Source: Nostoc sp. UCD121 (GTDB lineage Bacteria > Cyanobacteriota > Cyanobacteriia > Cyanobacteriales > Nostocaceae). From it: DNA of 64,000 nt. Position 1 is the first letter of the stretch; each line of letters starts with the position of its first letter. The stretch is taken from NCBI RefSeq assembly GCF_014222285.1, contig NZ_JACKZS010000006.1:30575-94574 (forward strand). The letters are read 5' to 3'. The translations under genes and the position numbers were made by a program. The notes under the pieces were generated by a model. It worked only from the letters and a program-made list of their open reading frames with translations. It ran no database searches and was not told where the DNA came from. Of the stretch, positions 29,472 through 39,800 are shown piece after piece.

Positions 29472-32079
29472 ATACTTCCTCCATATTTGGCTTTGCGATA
29501 TTATTACTGTGGATCATTTCTCCCATTGCTACTACAATCTTGCGTTGTCCTACATAGGGAGAACGTCCATGAGCGCTTAACATATTATCTAGCATTAGAA
29601 TGTCACCTTTCAGCCACGAAAAGCTAGTTTGAGATTGTTGATATACTTGATTAATTTCCGCAATTACATCATCTTCAATAGAAGTACCATCAACGTAATA
29701 AACATTACGTGGGAGTTTTTTCTCATCAAATAAAGATAACAGAGATTCCCTAGTTTTTACATCCAAATAAGCAATGTGGTGTAATTGAATTTGATTAAAA
29801 AATATTGATTCACCAGTTTTAGGATGTACCGCTAATGCTGGGCGAACTTGACGAGTTATCAAACCATCGTCTCCATACCATTCAAAACTAATTCCAGCTT
29901 GGCGACAGTAATCTTCAACTACACTTTTATCAGAAGTGCGGAAAAAATCTTGCCAACTAACATCTAAATTATTCGTATAGTTACGAACATACATTAATTG
30001 TTTTTGGGCTAGTTTTTCTCGTAATTTTGCTGGGAGAATTTGATAGGCTTTGCGACAGTCTATGATTGGTGTTTCTCCGCCTTGTTGTGCAGGTTGAACG
30101 CAGAAAAACCAGATTTTCAGAGGCCAACAATGCAAATGGGAACTTTCATTGTGGAAAAGTATGGCTTTGTCGGCTGGGTAGGGAGTAGAACCATATACTT
30201 TATTACCGACTCCAGCACGAGGTAAATCACCATAGTCACCGAATAAATTTGGACAAATTGCAGCAGCAAAATTTTCAAATTCCGTGACACTATCGGCTTG
30301 AAATCCTCTAAAAAGGATAGCACCATGCTTTAATAACTGATTCTCTATAAATTCACAATTACTTTTAGCCCAATCAACTAAATCTACTTCCTCAGCTAGA
30401 GGTTGAATTACTAAAGGAAAAGTCTTTCCCTCTTGCAGATAGCAAGTTTGGATTAAATTTTTAGATGATAAATTGATACCTACAGGAGCAAGTTTAAGAA
30501 ATTTTTGGTGATTGAAAGCCTTGCGCTTGTTGTTTTGCATAGCTTGTTGTTCTTTTTCAGCTTCAGTCAATATTTCTAAAGTATTAATTCGAGCATTAGG
30601 TTGCTTAACAATATTGTCTAGTAGAGTCTCGAAATTACTTGCCATTCGAGCGATCGCATTTTCTGCAAATAGTTCGCTATTGTACCGCCAAGTGCAGTTT
30701 ATCCCCTGGGGAGTTTTGGTCAAAAAGATGGCTAATTCAAACCTTGCTGTGTCGTTTCTCCAAAACCACTCTTTCAATGTCAACCCTGGTAAATCTAAGG
30801 AAGGCATAGGAGTATTTTGGAGAACAAATAAAACCTGAAATAATGGCGATGTATTACTCAAATTACGTTCAGGTTGTAAAGCCTTAACTAATTCCTCAAA
30901 TGGCAAATCTGGATGAGCATAAGCCTCTAATGTGACTTGGCGTACTCGTGCAAGCAATTCCCGAAAACTAGGGTTCCCACTTAAATCTGTACGTAACACT
31001 AACAGATTCATGAAAAAACCAATTAATGATTCTGTTTCGGCTCGGTTGCGATTAGCAATATCTGTACCAACAACAATATCTTCTTGTTTGGTATATTGCA
31101 ATAATAATACCTGAAAACCTGCTAACAAAGTCATGAAAAGGCTAACGCCTTCTTGATGACTGAATGCTTGAATTGTTTGTGCTAAGTTAGAGGGAATCAA
31201 AAAAGATTGACTAGCACCACGATTAGTTTTAACTTCTGTGCGCGGACGCATTGTAGGTAATTGCAGTACGGGTAGATTATTACCAAGTCTTTCTTGCCAA
31301 TAAGCTAATTTTTCTGATAAAACTTTTCCTTGTAACCAATTTCTTTGCCAAACAGCAAAGTCTGCATACTGAATTGGAAGTTCTGGCAATGGAGAAGGTT
31401 GAGCATTACAAAATGCACGATACAGCGTGCTTAATTCCTGAATTAATACTCCTATAGACCACCCATCCCAAACAATATGGTGTACGGTCAGCAGTAATAT
31501 ATTCTCTTGCTTACCAAGCTGTAGAACAGTGACTCGGATTAATGGTAATTTTGCCAAATCGAAAGGTAACTCAGCTTCTTGACGAGCAAGGATTTGCGCC
31601 TTATGTTCTCGTTCAATTTCTGGTAAATTTATCAAATCTATTACTGATACTTTAACTTTTAAAGTTGAGGAAATTACTTGTACGGGTTGACCTTCTATTG
31701 CTGTGAAGGTAGTACGCAAAATTTCATGTCGACGCACAATTTCATTGATACTTTGTTCTAGTACTTCTACATTGAGAGAACCAATTAAGTGCAAAGCAAC
31801 TGGTTCGTTATATGTGAAACTATCAGGTTGTAATTGTTCTACAAGCCACAGTCTTTGTTGAGCAAAGGATAAGGCTAGTGGTTGATCTCGCTGTATAGGA
31901 CGAATTAAATCATCTTCACATATTACTTGCAGGATCTCTGCTTTATACTCTCGTATTTGAGCTAGTAAATTTGATGTAATTGTACCTTTGGGAGCGCTAT
32001 AGTGTAACTGCTCTCCCTTAGCCCACAGTTTAACGTTCAGACTTTCAATGTAAGATAAAAACTGCTCGATAGTTTTCAT
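29461..32079 (-). CDS. TubC docking-C-TauD fusion: condensation domain with Asp beta-hydroxylase
   Basis: This 872-residue protein has no adenylation or carrier domain. Residues 1-55 look like a TubC-type N-terminal docking domain. A complete L-type condensation domain follows (about 70-505, PLALSFAQQRLWL, HHIVWDGW). It runs into the usual C-A linker (LTEAEKEQ), but a TauD/SyrP-like dioxygenase follows in place of an A domain (about 520-860). Its triad is HNE near 643 and His near 836 in SAHGRSPYVGQRK. I infer that the C domain joins the polyketide-extended chain to Asp held on the next protein, and the dioxygenase hydroxylates that Asp. The start overlaps the PKS gene by four bases (ATGA), and the 3' end overlaps the Asp module by 11 bases, so all three are translationally coupled. 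Confidence 0.94.
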   Translation of the reverse strand: MKTIEQFLSYIESLNVKLWAKGEQLHYSAPKGTITSNLLAQIREYKAEILQVICEDDLIRPIQRDQPLALSFAQQRLWLVEQLQPDSFTYNEPVALHLIGSLNVEVLEQSINEIVRRHEILRTTFTAIEGQPVQVISSTLKVKVSVIDLINLPEIEREHKAQILARQEAELPFDLAKLPLIRVTVLQLGKQENILLLTVHHIVWDGWSIGVLIQELSTLYRAFCNAQPSPLPELPIQYADFAVWQRNWLQGKVLSEKLAYWQERLGNNLPVLQLPTMRPRTEVKTNRGASQSFLIPSNLAQTIQAFSHQEGVSLFMTLLAGFQVLLLQYTKQEDIVVGTDIANRNRAETESLIGFFMNLLVLRTDLSGNPSFRELLARVRQVTLEAYAHPDLPFEELVKALQPERNLSNTSPLFQVLFVLQNTPMPSLDLPGLTLKEWFWRNDTARFELAIFLTKTPQGINCTWRYNSELFAENAIARMASNFETLLDNIVKQPNARINTLEILTEAEKEQQAMQNNKRKAFNHQKFLKLAPVGINLSSKNLIQTCYLQEGKTFPLVIQPLAEEVDLVDWAKSNCEFIENQLLKHGAILFRGFQADSVTEFENFAAAICPNLFGDYGDLPRAGVGNKVYGSTPYPADKAILFHNESSHLHCWPLKIWFFCVQPAQQGGETPIIDCRKAYQILPAKLREKLAQKQLMYVRNYTNNLDVSWQDFFRTSDKSVVEDYCRQAGISFEWYGDDGLITRQVRPALAVHPKTGESIFFNQIQLHHIAYLDVKTRESLLSLFDEKKLPRNVYYVDGTSIEDDVIAEINQVYQQSQTSFSWLKGDILMLDNMLSAHGRSPYVGQRKIVVAMGEMIHSNNIAKPNMEEVYAN

Positions 32080-35000
32080 AGCACCCCTTCTTCGCGATCG
32101 CTTGTTTCTAAATAGCTTTTCTCGTTATGAGTTATTGAAGATTGTTTTTGGCAGTATTCAGCTAATTCAGCCACAGTTGGTGCTGCAAATAATGCTGAAA
32201 CTGGGATGCTTTGAGAAAACTTTTGGGGAAATTTATTAATAATACTTACTCCACTCAATGAGTCTCCACCTAACTCAAAAAAATTGTCATTAATCCCAAC
32301 TTGATCAACACTAAGTACTTCTTGCCACAGATTAGCAATCTCTTGTTCTATATGGTTACGAGGAGCAAGATAAGTATTACTCAGTTGAGGTCGTGAGTGT
32401 AGGGACTTTGAAATGTTAGTTTTGCCTAAAGATTCCAAGAAGGCTAGGACATTAAAACCACTATCTCGTTCTATTAAAATATTTAAATCTTGAGTTGATA
32501 CTGCAACTTGAGGAAATGAACTGTTAACAATACTCAGAAAAACTTCTATCCCCTCTGCTGGTGATAATGCATTTATTAATAGAGATTGGTACTCAGAAAT
32601 ATTCTGTTCGTTAACGAATCGTCTCACTGCCTCTACTGACATACCAACATCCTGCCAATCACTCCAATTAATAGAGACTGTCAATGTCCGAGCTTGATTG
32701 GTTTTGTAATTAGCAAAAGCATCAAGAAATTCATTAGCAGCACAATATCCTACTTCACTAAATTTCTTGCGATAAATGATAGAGCTAAGAGATGAACAAA
32801 GAATAAAAAAGTCTAGTTGAACATCCTGCAAAAGGCTATTTAGTACTAGCGTACCTTTGACTTTAGGAGCCATAATACTTTCTGTCATATCTCGCGTTCT
32901 CCGAGAAATCATACCAGCATAATCAGGAACTCCAGCGCAATGAATCACACCATTGATTGTGCCAAAGTATTGCTGAATTTGTGCCATCGCTTCTTGCATC
33001 TGTTGGAAGTTAGCGACATCAGCACTCTTAACCAAAACTTCTGCGCCCAGTTCTTCCAGTTCTTGTATTTTCCGAATCTTGCGGCTTGTATCATCTTGCT
33101 CATCGTGAGTAGCTAGCCATTGTTGCCATTCTTCTCTTACAGGAAAAGCTGAACGCCCAATCAGAACTAGTTTGGCTTGGATCGTCATCGCCAGATGTGA
33201 TGCCAAGGTCAGTCCAATACCTCCGAGTCCACCTGTAATTAAATACACTCCCTCTTTTCTTAATCGTGATGTTCCTCCTGGCGTTGCTTCTAATCGGATA
33301 GGTTTAAAGGTTTTTACCCAGCGATGATTTCCTCGATAGGCGATCGCTATATCAGAAGATTGTGCTTGCAGTTCGTTTTGTAACTGTTTTACCAGTTTTT
33401 TCGCTGACCAATTAACGTCCAGGGAAATGACAACATCAATATGACGACAGCTAATGTGCGGATATTCTTGGGGAATTATCTTGACAGCCGCGAGTAGAGT
33501 TGCTTTCTCTGGACATAGTACCTCTTCTCCAATCACTGAATATATGTGATTGGAAATAACGGCAATTTGCAATTTATCTGTAATACTTTGTGTGCCAATT
33601 GCTTGGGCTAAAAATAGCAAACTATAAAATCCTGTTTCTTGGGCTTTATCAACTTCCTCAAGCCCTAACTCCATATAATTAACAGCAGTCACACTCCATA
33701 AATGAACTATCGTTTTTGGAGTTTTATTTTGTGCCATTAAGTCATTGATCAAAGCATTATAATCATCACCTTGTTTGGCATTCAGGCTATAAGTACACTC
33801 ATTCAATTTAGTAAACTCCAATCCGAGCTTTACTATGATTACATCCTGGCCATCAAGCTGAAACCTTTTGACTAATTCTTCACCCAAACCACACTCATCT
33901 ATAAATATAAGGGTACAAAAGTTCTGAGCCGCTAACTTCTTAGGAGGTAAGGATTGCTCCCACAAAGGTACATAAAACCAATCGGCAATATCCAACTTAT
34001 TACTCTGTGTACTGGGAGCAATATTCAGATGCTTTTCTGGTTCAATCCAATAACACTGGCGCTCAAAGGGATAGGTTGGTAAAGGAATACGCTGACGGCG
34101 TTCCTTGGCATAAAATCCCGACCAGTCTATCGAGACTCCTGATAGCCAAAGGCGACCTAAGCCATTGAGCAAAAAGGCAACATCTGAATGTTTTTCTTGA
34201 GGATGAGGCAAAGAAGAAACTATTACTTTATCATTTGAGTACTGTTTGGCAAAAGTACATAAGGTTCGTCCTGGCCCGACCTCTATCAGGATGCGATTTG
34301 GCTGTTGGAGTAATTCAGAGATGCCTTCTGAAAAGCAAACTGTTTGACGTAAATGTTTTACCCAATAATTAGGATCTGTTGCTTGTTGATTTGTAATCCA
34401 AGTGCCTGTGACATTAGAAATAAAAGGTATCTTTGGCAGATGCAGTTTAACTTTCGCTACTTCTTTCTGAAATGGTTCTAAGATAGAGTCCATCATCGGA
34501 GAATGAAAAGCATGAGAAATATGGAGACGGCGACAATTGATATCTTTTTCTAACAGCTTCTCTTGAAAAAGATTAATAGCATCATGACTTCCTGCAACCA
34601 CACAAGCAGATGGTGCATTACTAGCAGCGATAGATAATTCTTCATTTAATAAAGCTTGAACTTGTTCTTGGGGTAAGGAAACAGCCAGCATAGAACCAGC
34701 AGGCATTTGCTGCATTAACCGCCCTCTAGCAGCTACTAACGCCAAAGCATCTTCTAAAGAAAATACGCCAGATAAACAAGCTGCTACATATTCCCCAATG
34801 CTATGACCAATCGCAGCTTGTGGATGCACACCCCAAGACATCCATAATTGAGCTAACGCATATTCAATGACAAATAATGCTGGTTGAGCAATATGAGTTT
34901 GTTTGAGTTTCTCGGCTGCGACTTCACAATCTTGGGGATAAAGTAGCGTTCTTAAATCTAGCCCTAAGTGGTGTTTTAATATTTCACAGCAGTGATCGAT

Positions 35001-36689
35001 TTGTTCACGAAATATTGCTTCAGTCTCGTAGAGTTCTTTGCCCATGTTTGCATATTGAGCGCCTTGTCCAGGAAACATGAAAGCGATAGATTGCTGACAT
35101 GGTTCTTGGTAATGTGTCAGAACTCTTTGAGAATCTTGCTGATTCAAAACATTGATAGCATCATCGATATCTTCACATACAATAACATAGCGATGGTTGA
35201 ACTCTCTACGTCCTACTTGCAGCGTATAAGCTACATCTGCCAAGTTCAAATCAGGATGCTCTTTTAAATGCGTGATTAAATTAGCTGTTGCCTTCTCAAG
35301 AGCATTAGCCGTCTTAGCCGACAGACACAACAGAAAATATTCACTTTTGACTTTTGACTTTTGACTTTTGATTTGTAGTGGTACTTCTTCGAGAATGACA
35401 TGAGCATTGGTTCCCCCCATACCCAAAGAAGTGACACCAGCGCGGCGAGGGCTTGCACCTGTTTGCCATTCACTCAACTTAGTATTGACGTAAAACGGAC
35501 TATTAGCAAAATCAATTTGGGGATTAGGTTGCTCAAAATTTAAGCTGGGTGGGATTAACTGATGCTTGAGAGCTAAAGCCGTTTTAATCAGTCCAGTCAC
35601 TCCAGCTGCTGCATCTAAGTGGCCGATGTTAGGTTTGACTGAACCGATCGCACAAAAACCTGTTTTATCAGTAGCGCTACGAAAAACTTGTGACAGTGCA
35701 GCAATTTCAATCGGATCGCCTAAAGCTGTACCAGTTCCATGAGCTTCAATATAACTAATTGTTTCCGGCTCGACATCAGCAAGCATGATTGCTTCGGCGA
35801 TCGCTTCGGCTTGACCATCCACACTAGGGGCTGTATAACCAACTTTACCAGAACCATCGTTGTTAATCGCCGAGCCTGCGATCGCAGCATAAATGAAGTC
35901 ACCATCTGCGATCGCATCCTGAAGCCGTTTAAGGACAACAACTCCTACCCCGTTACCAATAACTGTTCCTTTTGCTCTAGCATCAAAAGCATAGCAGTGA
36001 CCGTCAGGAGATAAAGTTCCGCCTTCTTGAGATAAATAACCTGTTTGTTGGGGCGTATGAATAGAAACTCCTCCTGCCAAGCACATATCACATTGATAAT
36101 TCAGTAAACTTTGGCAAGCTAAAGAAACTGCTACTAATGAAGTAGAACAAGCAGTTTGAACTGTAATACTAGGCCCTTTAAGATTTAGTTTGTAAGATAC
36201 ACGAGTAGTTAGGAAATCTTTATCATTACCAATCAATGTTTGGTAGGATGTCGCTGACCCTACTTGATCGCTATTGAAATCAAATGAGCGATAATTACTG
36301 AGGCTAGCTCCAGCATAAACTCCAATGCGACTTTTACACCTTTGGCTATCATAACCAGCATTTTCCAAAGCTTCCCAAGCAGATTCTAAAAATATACGGT
36401 GCTGTGGATCTGTAATTTCAGCTTCTCTAGGATTAAGTTCAAAAAACGCCGCATCAAATAAATCAATATCTTCTAATACACCACCAGCTTTGACATAATT
36501 GGCTTCATTTAGCAAAGTCTGATCTACTCCGGCAGCTATTAATTCTTCTTCCGAAAAGACAGAAATTGACTCTACACCATCTTTTAAATTCTGCCAAAAT
36601 TGTTCTATATTTTCTGCCCCTGGAAAACGCCCAGCCATACCAATAATGGCAATTTTTCCGATTGATTCGTGTGTTTCCATGCTGGTCAT
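32076..36689 (-). CDS. Type I PKS, KS-AT-KR-ACP
   Basis: This 1537-residue polyketide synthase module extends the chain by one two-carbon unit. The KS (10-435) has its active Cys at 181 (QTACSTS) and both His motifs (EAHGTGTALGDPIE, KPNIGHLDAAAG). The AT (535-835) has GHSIGEY and the HAFHS motif typical of malonyl-CoA selection. The KR (about 1140-1330) has GGLGGIG and the Ser, Tyr and Asn of an active ketoreductase (CSSLSS, VGYCAAN). The ACP has GGDSLSG near 1476. No dehydratase, enoylreductase or methyltransferase is visible, so the beta-hydroxyl should remain. After an alanine starter this gives a statine-like 4-amino-3-hydroxypentanoyl unit (inference). A TTTTGAC tandem repeat lies in the KS-AT linker. 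The gene starts 121 AT-rich bases after the upstream gene; a second ATG is at codon 4. Confidence 0.95.
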   Translation of the reverse strand: MTSMETHESIGKIAIIGMAGRFPGAENIEQFWQNLKDGVESISVFSEEELIAAGVDQTLLNEANYVKAGGVLEDIDLFDAAFFELNPREAEITDPQHRIFLESAWEALENAGYDSQRCKSRIGVYAGASLSNYRSFDFNSDQVGSATSYQTLIGNDKDFLTTRVSYKLNLKGPSITVQTACSTSLVAVSLACQSLLNYQCDMCLAGGVSIHTPQQTGYLSQEGGTLSPDGHCYAFDARAKGTVIGNGVGVVVLKRLQDAIADGDFIYAAIAGSAINNDGSGKVGYTAPSVDGQAEAIAEAIMLADVEPETISYIEAHGTGTALGDPIEIAALSQVFRSATDKTGFCAIGSVKPNIGHLDAAAGVTGLIKTALALKHQLIPPSLNFEQPNPQIDFANSPFYVNTKLSEWQTGASPRRAGVTSLGMGGTNAHVILEEVPLQIKSQKSKVKSEYFLLCLSAKTANALEKATANLITHLKEHPDLNLADVAYTLQVGRREFNHRYVIVCEDIDDAINVLNQQDSQRVLTHYQEPCQQSIAFMFPGQGAQYANMGKELYETEAIFREQIDHCCEILKHHLGLDLRTLLYPQDCEVAAEKLKQTHIAQPALFVIEYALAQLWMSWGVHPQAAIGHSIGEYVAACLSGVFSLEDALALVAARGRLMQQMPAGSMLAVSLPQEQVQALLNEELSIAASNAPSACVVAGSHDAINLFQEKLLEKDINCRRLHISHAFHSPMMDSILEPFQKEVAKVKLHLPKIPFISNVTGTWITNQQATDPNYWVKHLRQTVCFSEGISELLQQPNRILIEVGPGRTLCTFAKQYSNDKVIVSSLPHPQEKHSDVAFLLNGLGRLWLSGVSIDWSGFYAKERRQRIPLPTYPFERQCYWIEPEKHLNIAPSTQSNKLDIADWFYVPLWEQSLPPKKLAAQNFCTLIFIDECGLGEELVKRFQLDGQDVIIVKLGLEFTKLNECTYSLNAKQGDDYNALINDLMAQNKTPKTIVHLWSVTAVNYMELGLEEVDKAQETGFYSLLFLAQAIGTQSITDKLQIAVISNHIYSVIGEEVLCPEKATLLAAVKIIPQEYPHISCRHIDVVISLDVNWSAKKLVKQLQNELQAQSSDIAIAYRGNHRWVKTFKPIRLEATPGGTSRLRKEGVYLITGGLGGIGLTLASHLAMTIQAKLVLIGRSAFPVREEWQQWLATHDEQDDTSRKIRKIQELEELGAEVLVKSADVANFQQMQEAMAQIQQYFGTINGVIHCAGVPDYAGMISRRTRDMTESIMAPKVKGTLVLNSLLQDVQLDFFILCSSLSSIIYRKKFSEVGYCAANEFLDAFANYKTNQARTLTVSINWSDWQDVGMSVEAVRRFVNEQNISEYQSLLINALSPAEGIEVFLSIVNSSFPQVAVSTQDLNILIERDSGFNVLAFLESLGKTNISKSLHSRPQLSNTYLAPRNHIEQEIANLWQEVLSVDQVGINDNFFELGGDSLSGVSIINKFPQKFSQSIPVSALFAAPTVAELAEYCQKQSSITHNEKSYLETSDREEGVL
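35343..35371 (+). repeat. Heptamer tandem repeat inside the PKS gene
   Basis: ACTTTTG occurs four times in a row and encodes a Lys/Ser-rich stretch (KSQKSKVKS) in the linker after the KS. Such heptamers normally lie between genes in cyanobacteria. Here 29 bases are read through without a frameshift. Confidence 0.8.
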
Positions 36690-36810
36690 TTGTTGCTAAT
36701 AATTATTTTTTTACTATTGTGAAAATACAGATTTTTACTAAAAATAAAAACTAATAAAATTTCTATTTTATACTGTCAGTTTTGTCTTTGTAAGATTAAA
36801 CTTATAATTT

Positions 36811-39800
36811 TTACAGCTTCTTTTTGGCAGAGCTACTTAAAAGTTGTTGTTTTCTTATGATTGCATTTCTTTGTTTTTGAGTACGTTCACGTATTGATTC
36901 CCAAGGCGAATCTTTATCTGAATCTTGCCTTAAATATTTTGCCAGAGAATGAATAGTTGAATGTTGAAACAATTCAATAATAGATAATTCCTTGTGAAAT
37001 GCCGAATCTAGCTTTTGTTTCACCTGCACCATCAGCAACGAATGACCACCGAGGTCAAAGAAATTATCATTTATACCTACTTTTTCTAATTTTAATACTT
37101 CTTGCCATATATTAGCGATCGCTCTTTCCATTTCAGAATTTGGAGCTTCATAAGTCACTGTAATTTCTGGATACAAGTCTGTAGGCAATTGCAAAGCGCC
37201 ACGATTTACTTTACCATTTGGCAACATAGGCATAGCATCTAGTTGCACGAAAATAGCCGGAACCATGTAATCAGGTAAAGTCCCTTTCAAATAATTTCGC
37301 AGTTCATTAGTGGTGGGTGTCTGTTCCTGCTCAGGAACAAAATAAGCTACTAAGTGTTTGTCGTCTGACTGTTTTTCTAACGCCAGAACTATCACTTCTC
37401 GCACTGCTGAATATTCGATTAATACCTTTTCAATTTCGCCTAACTCAATCCGAAAACCTCGAATTTTGACTTGATAATCAATGCGTCCTAAATATTCTAA
37501 ATTACCATTTGGTAAATAACGACCTAAATCCCCAGTTTTATATAGACGGGCATTAAGTTCGTTATCAAAAGAGTTAGCAATGAAGCGTTCAGTAGTTACT
37601 TCTGGTCTGTTTAAATAGCCTCTAGCTAAACCAGCACCAGCAATATAAATTTCCCCTTTTACTCCAATTGGCACTGGCTGTAAATGACCATCAAGTAGAT
37701 AAACTTGTGTATTATCAATAGGGCGACCTATGGTTACAATCTTATCTCCTCTCTCCACTAAAGTAAATGTGGAATAGGTCGTATCTTCGGAAGGCCCATA
37801 AAGGTTAAAAACTTTTTGAACTGCATCATTTTGATAAATCTGTTGCACAAGTTGATGCTGAAGTGGTTCACCAGCAAGGTTAAGCGTGCGTACTGAAATA
37901 GGTAAACCATTAATTCGCAGTAACTCGCTGATGATACTAGGAACTGTATTTACTAAAGTTACTTCTGTAGCAGCAGGCGAGTTAGGCAGATGCAAAGCGT
38001 TCTCTACCAGAATTACTTTTCCACCCCAACTCAAAGGCACAAATAGTTCAAATACTGATAAATCGAAACAAATAGAAGTCGATGCTAATACTCCCACAAG
38101 TTCATCATCGGCAAATACTTTTCTTGCCCAGGTTAACAAAGCAATGCAACTACGATGTTCAATAGCAACGCCTTTTGGTTTACCTGTCGAACCAGAGGTG
38201 TAAATAATATAAGCTAAGTTTTTCGATGTTGCTCCACTGAAGAGATTTACTGTATTTTGTTGCTCTCGGAACTGCCAATCACTATCCAAACAGATGGTAT
38301 TAACTTTAGCATCTGCAAAACATTTAACCAAATGTGTTTGAGTAAGCAAAATCTGTGTCTGACTGTCTTCTAACATGAACGCTAAACGTTCTTGAGGATA
38401 TTTAGGATCGAGTGGTACATAAGCACCACCAGCCTTGATAATTGCTAACAGCCCAATCACCATTTCTGGTGAGCGTTCCATGCAGATGCCTACACAAATC
38501 TCTGGTTTGACCCCTAGTTTTTGTAAGTAATCTGCTAGCTGATTTGCTTGGTTGTTTAACTCACGGTAGGTTAGCCTTTGATTTTCAAATACTAGTGCAA
38601 CAGCATTTGGTGTAATTTCAACTTGCTGCTCAAATAACTGATGAATACACAGGTGTTGTGGATACTCTGTTTGAGTCTGATTCCAATCAACTAGGATTTG
38701 CTTTCTCTCGAAACCAGTTAACAAGGGTAATTCTGCAATGCTCTGATTGGGATTGGCAACAATAGCCTCCAGTAATGTTTGCAAATGCCCCAGCATTCGA
38801 TGCATGGTATCTGTACCGAACAGATCAGTATCGTACTCTAAAGTTGCGATTAATCCCTGTTCTCTATCTTCCATAAACAGAGTTAAATCGAACTTAGATG
38901 TGTCGTTAAATCCTTCTTCAAAAGTTATATCTATATCTGATAATTTTGGCGTTGGTAATGGCACGTTCTGCAAAACGAACATCACTTGAAATAGAGGATT
39001 GTAGCTCAGGTGTCGCTCTGGCTGTAGTTCCTCTACTAACTTTTCAAAGGGTAGGTCTTGATGAGTGTAAGCTTCTAAGGCGATCGCTTTTACCCGTTCT
39101 AGTAATTCTCTAAAAGTGGGTACACCATCAAGGGAAGTACGCAATACTAAAATATTGACAAAAAAACCAATTAATGAATCTAGCTCGGCTCGATTACGAC
39201 TAGCGATCGCAGAACCAACCAAGATATCTGTTTGGCCGGTGTAGCGATATAGCAGGGTTTTAAATGCTGCCAGCAAGACCATAAATAGGGTAGCTCCTTC
39301 TTGCTGGCAGAGGTTTTTCAATTCAGCACTCAAGCTAGGCGATAGAACTAGTTTTGCTTGAGCGCCGTTGAACGTAGGAAAAGCCCCTCTTGGCTTGTCT
39401 GTGGGCAAATCCAATACTGGTAAGCTTCCGCCTAATTGTTGCTTCCAGTAAGCAATCAGTGTTTGTAAGCGTTCGCCTTGCAACCATTGCCTTTGCCAAT
39501 AAGTAAAATCTAGATACTGTATTGGTAGTTCTGGTAGTGGTGAGGGTTGGTTATTGACAAATGCTTCGTAAATTGCAGCTAGTTCGCGGGTGAGGATACC
39601 AATAGACCAACCATCAACAACAATGTGGTCTAAAATCAACACCAACTGATATTCTGCTTCTCCTATACGTAGCAGTTGGACACGAAAAAGAGGTTGAGAA
39701 GATAAGTCGAAGGTTTGCTGTGCTAACTCTTTGGTAAGATGGTGGGCTTTTGTGGTGCGATCGCTCTGTGGTAATTTTTGTAAATCTTCAACTAGTAATT

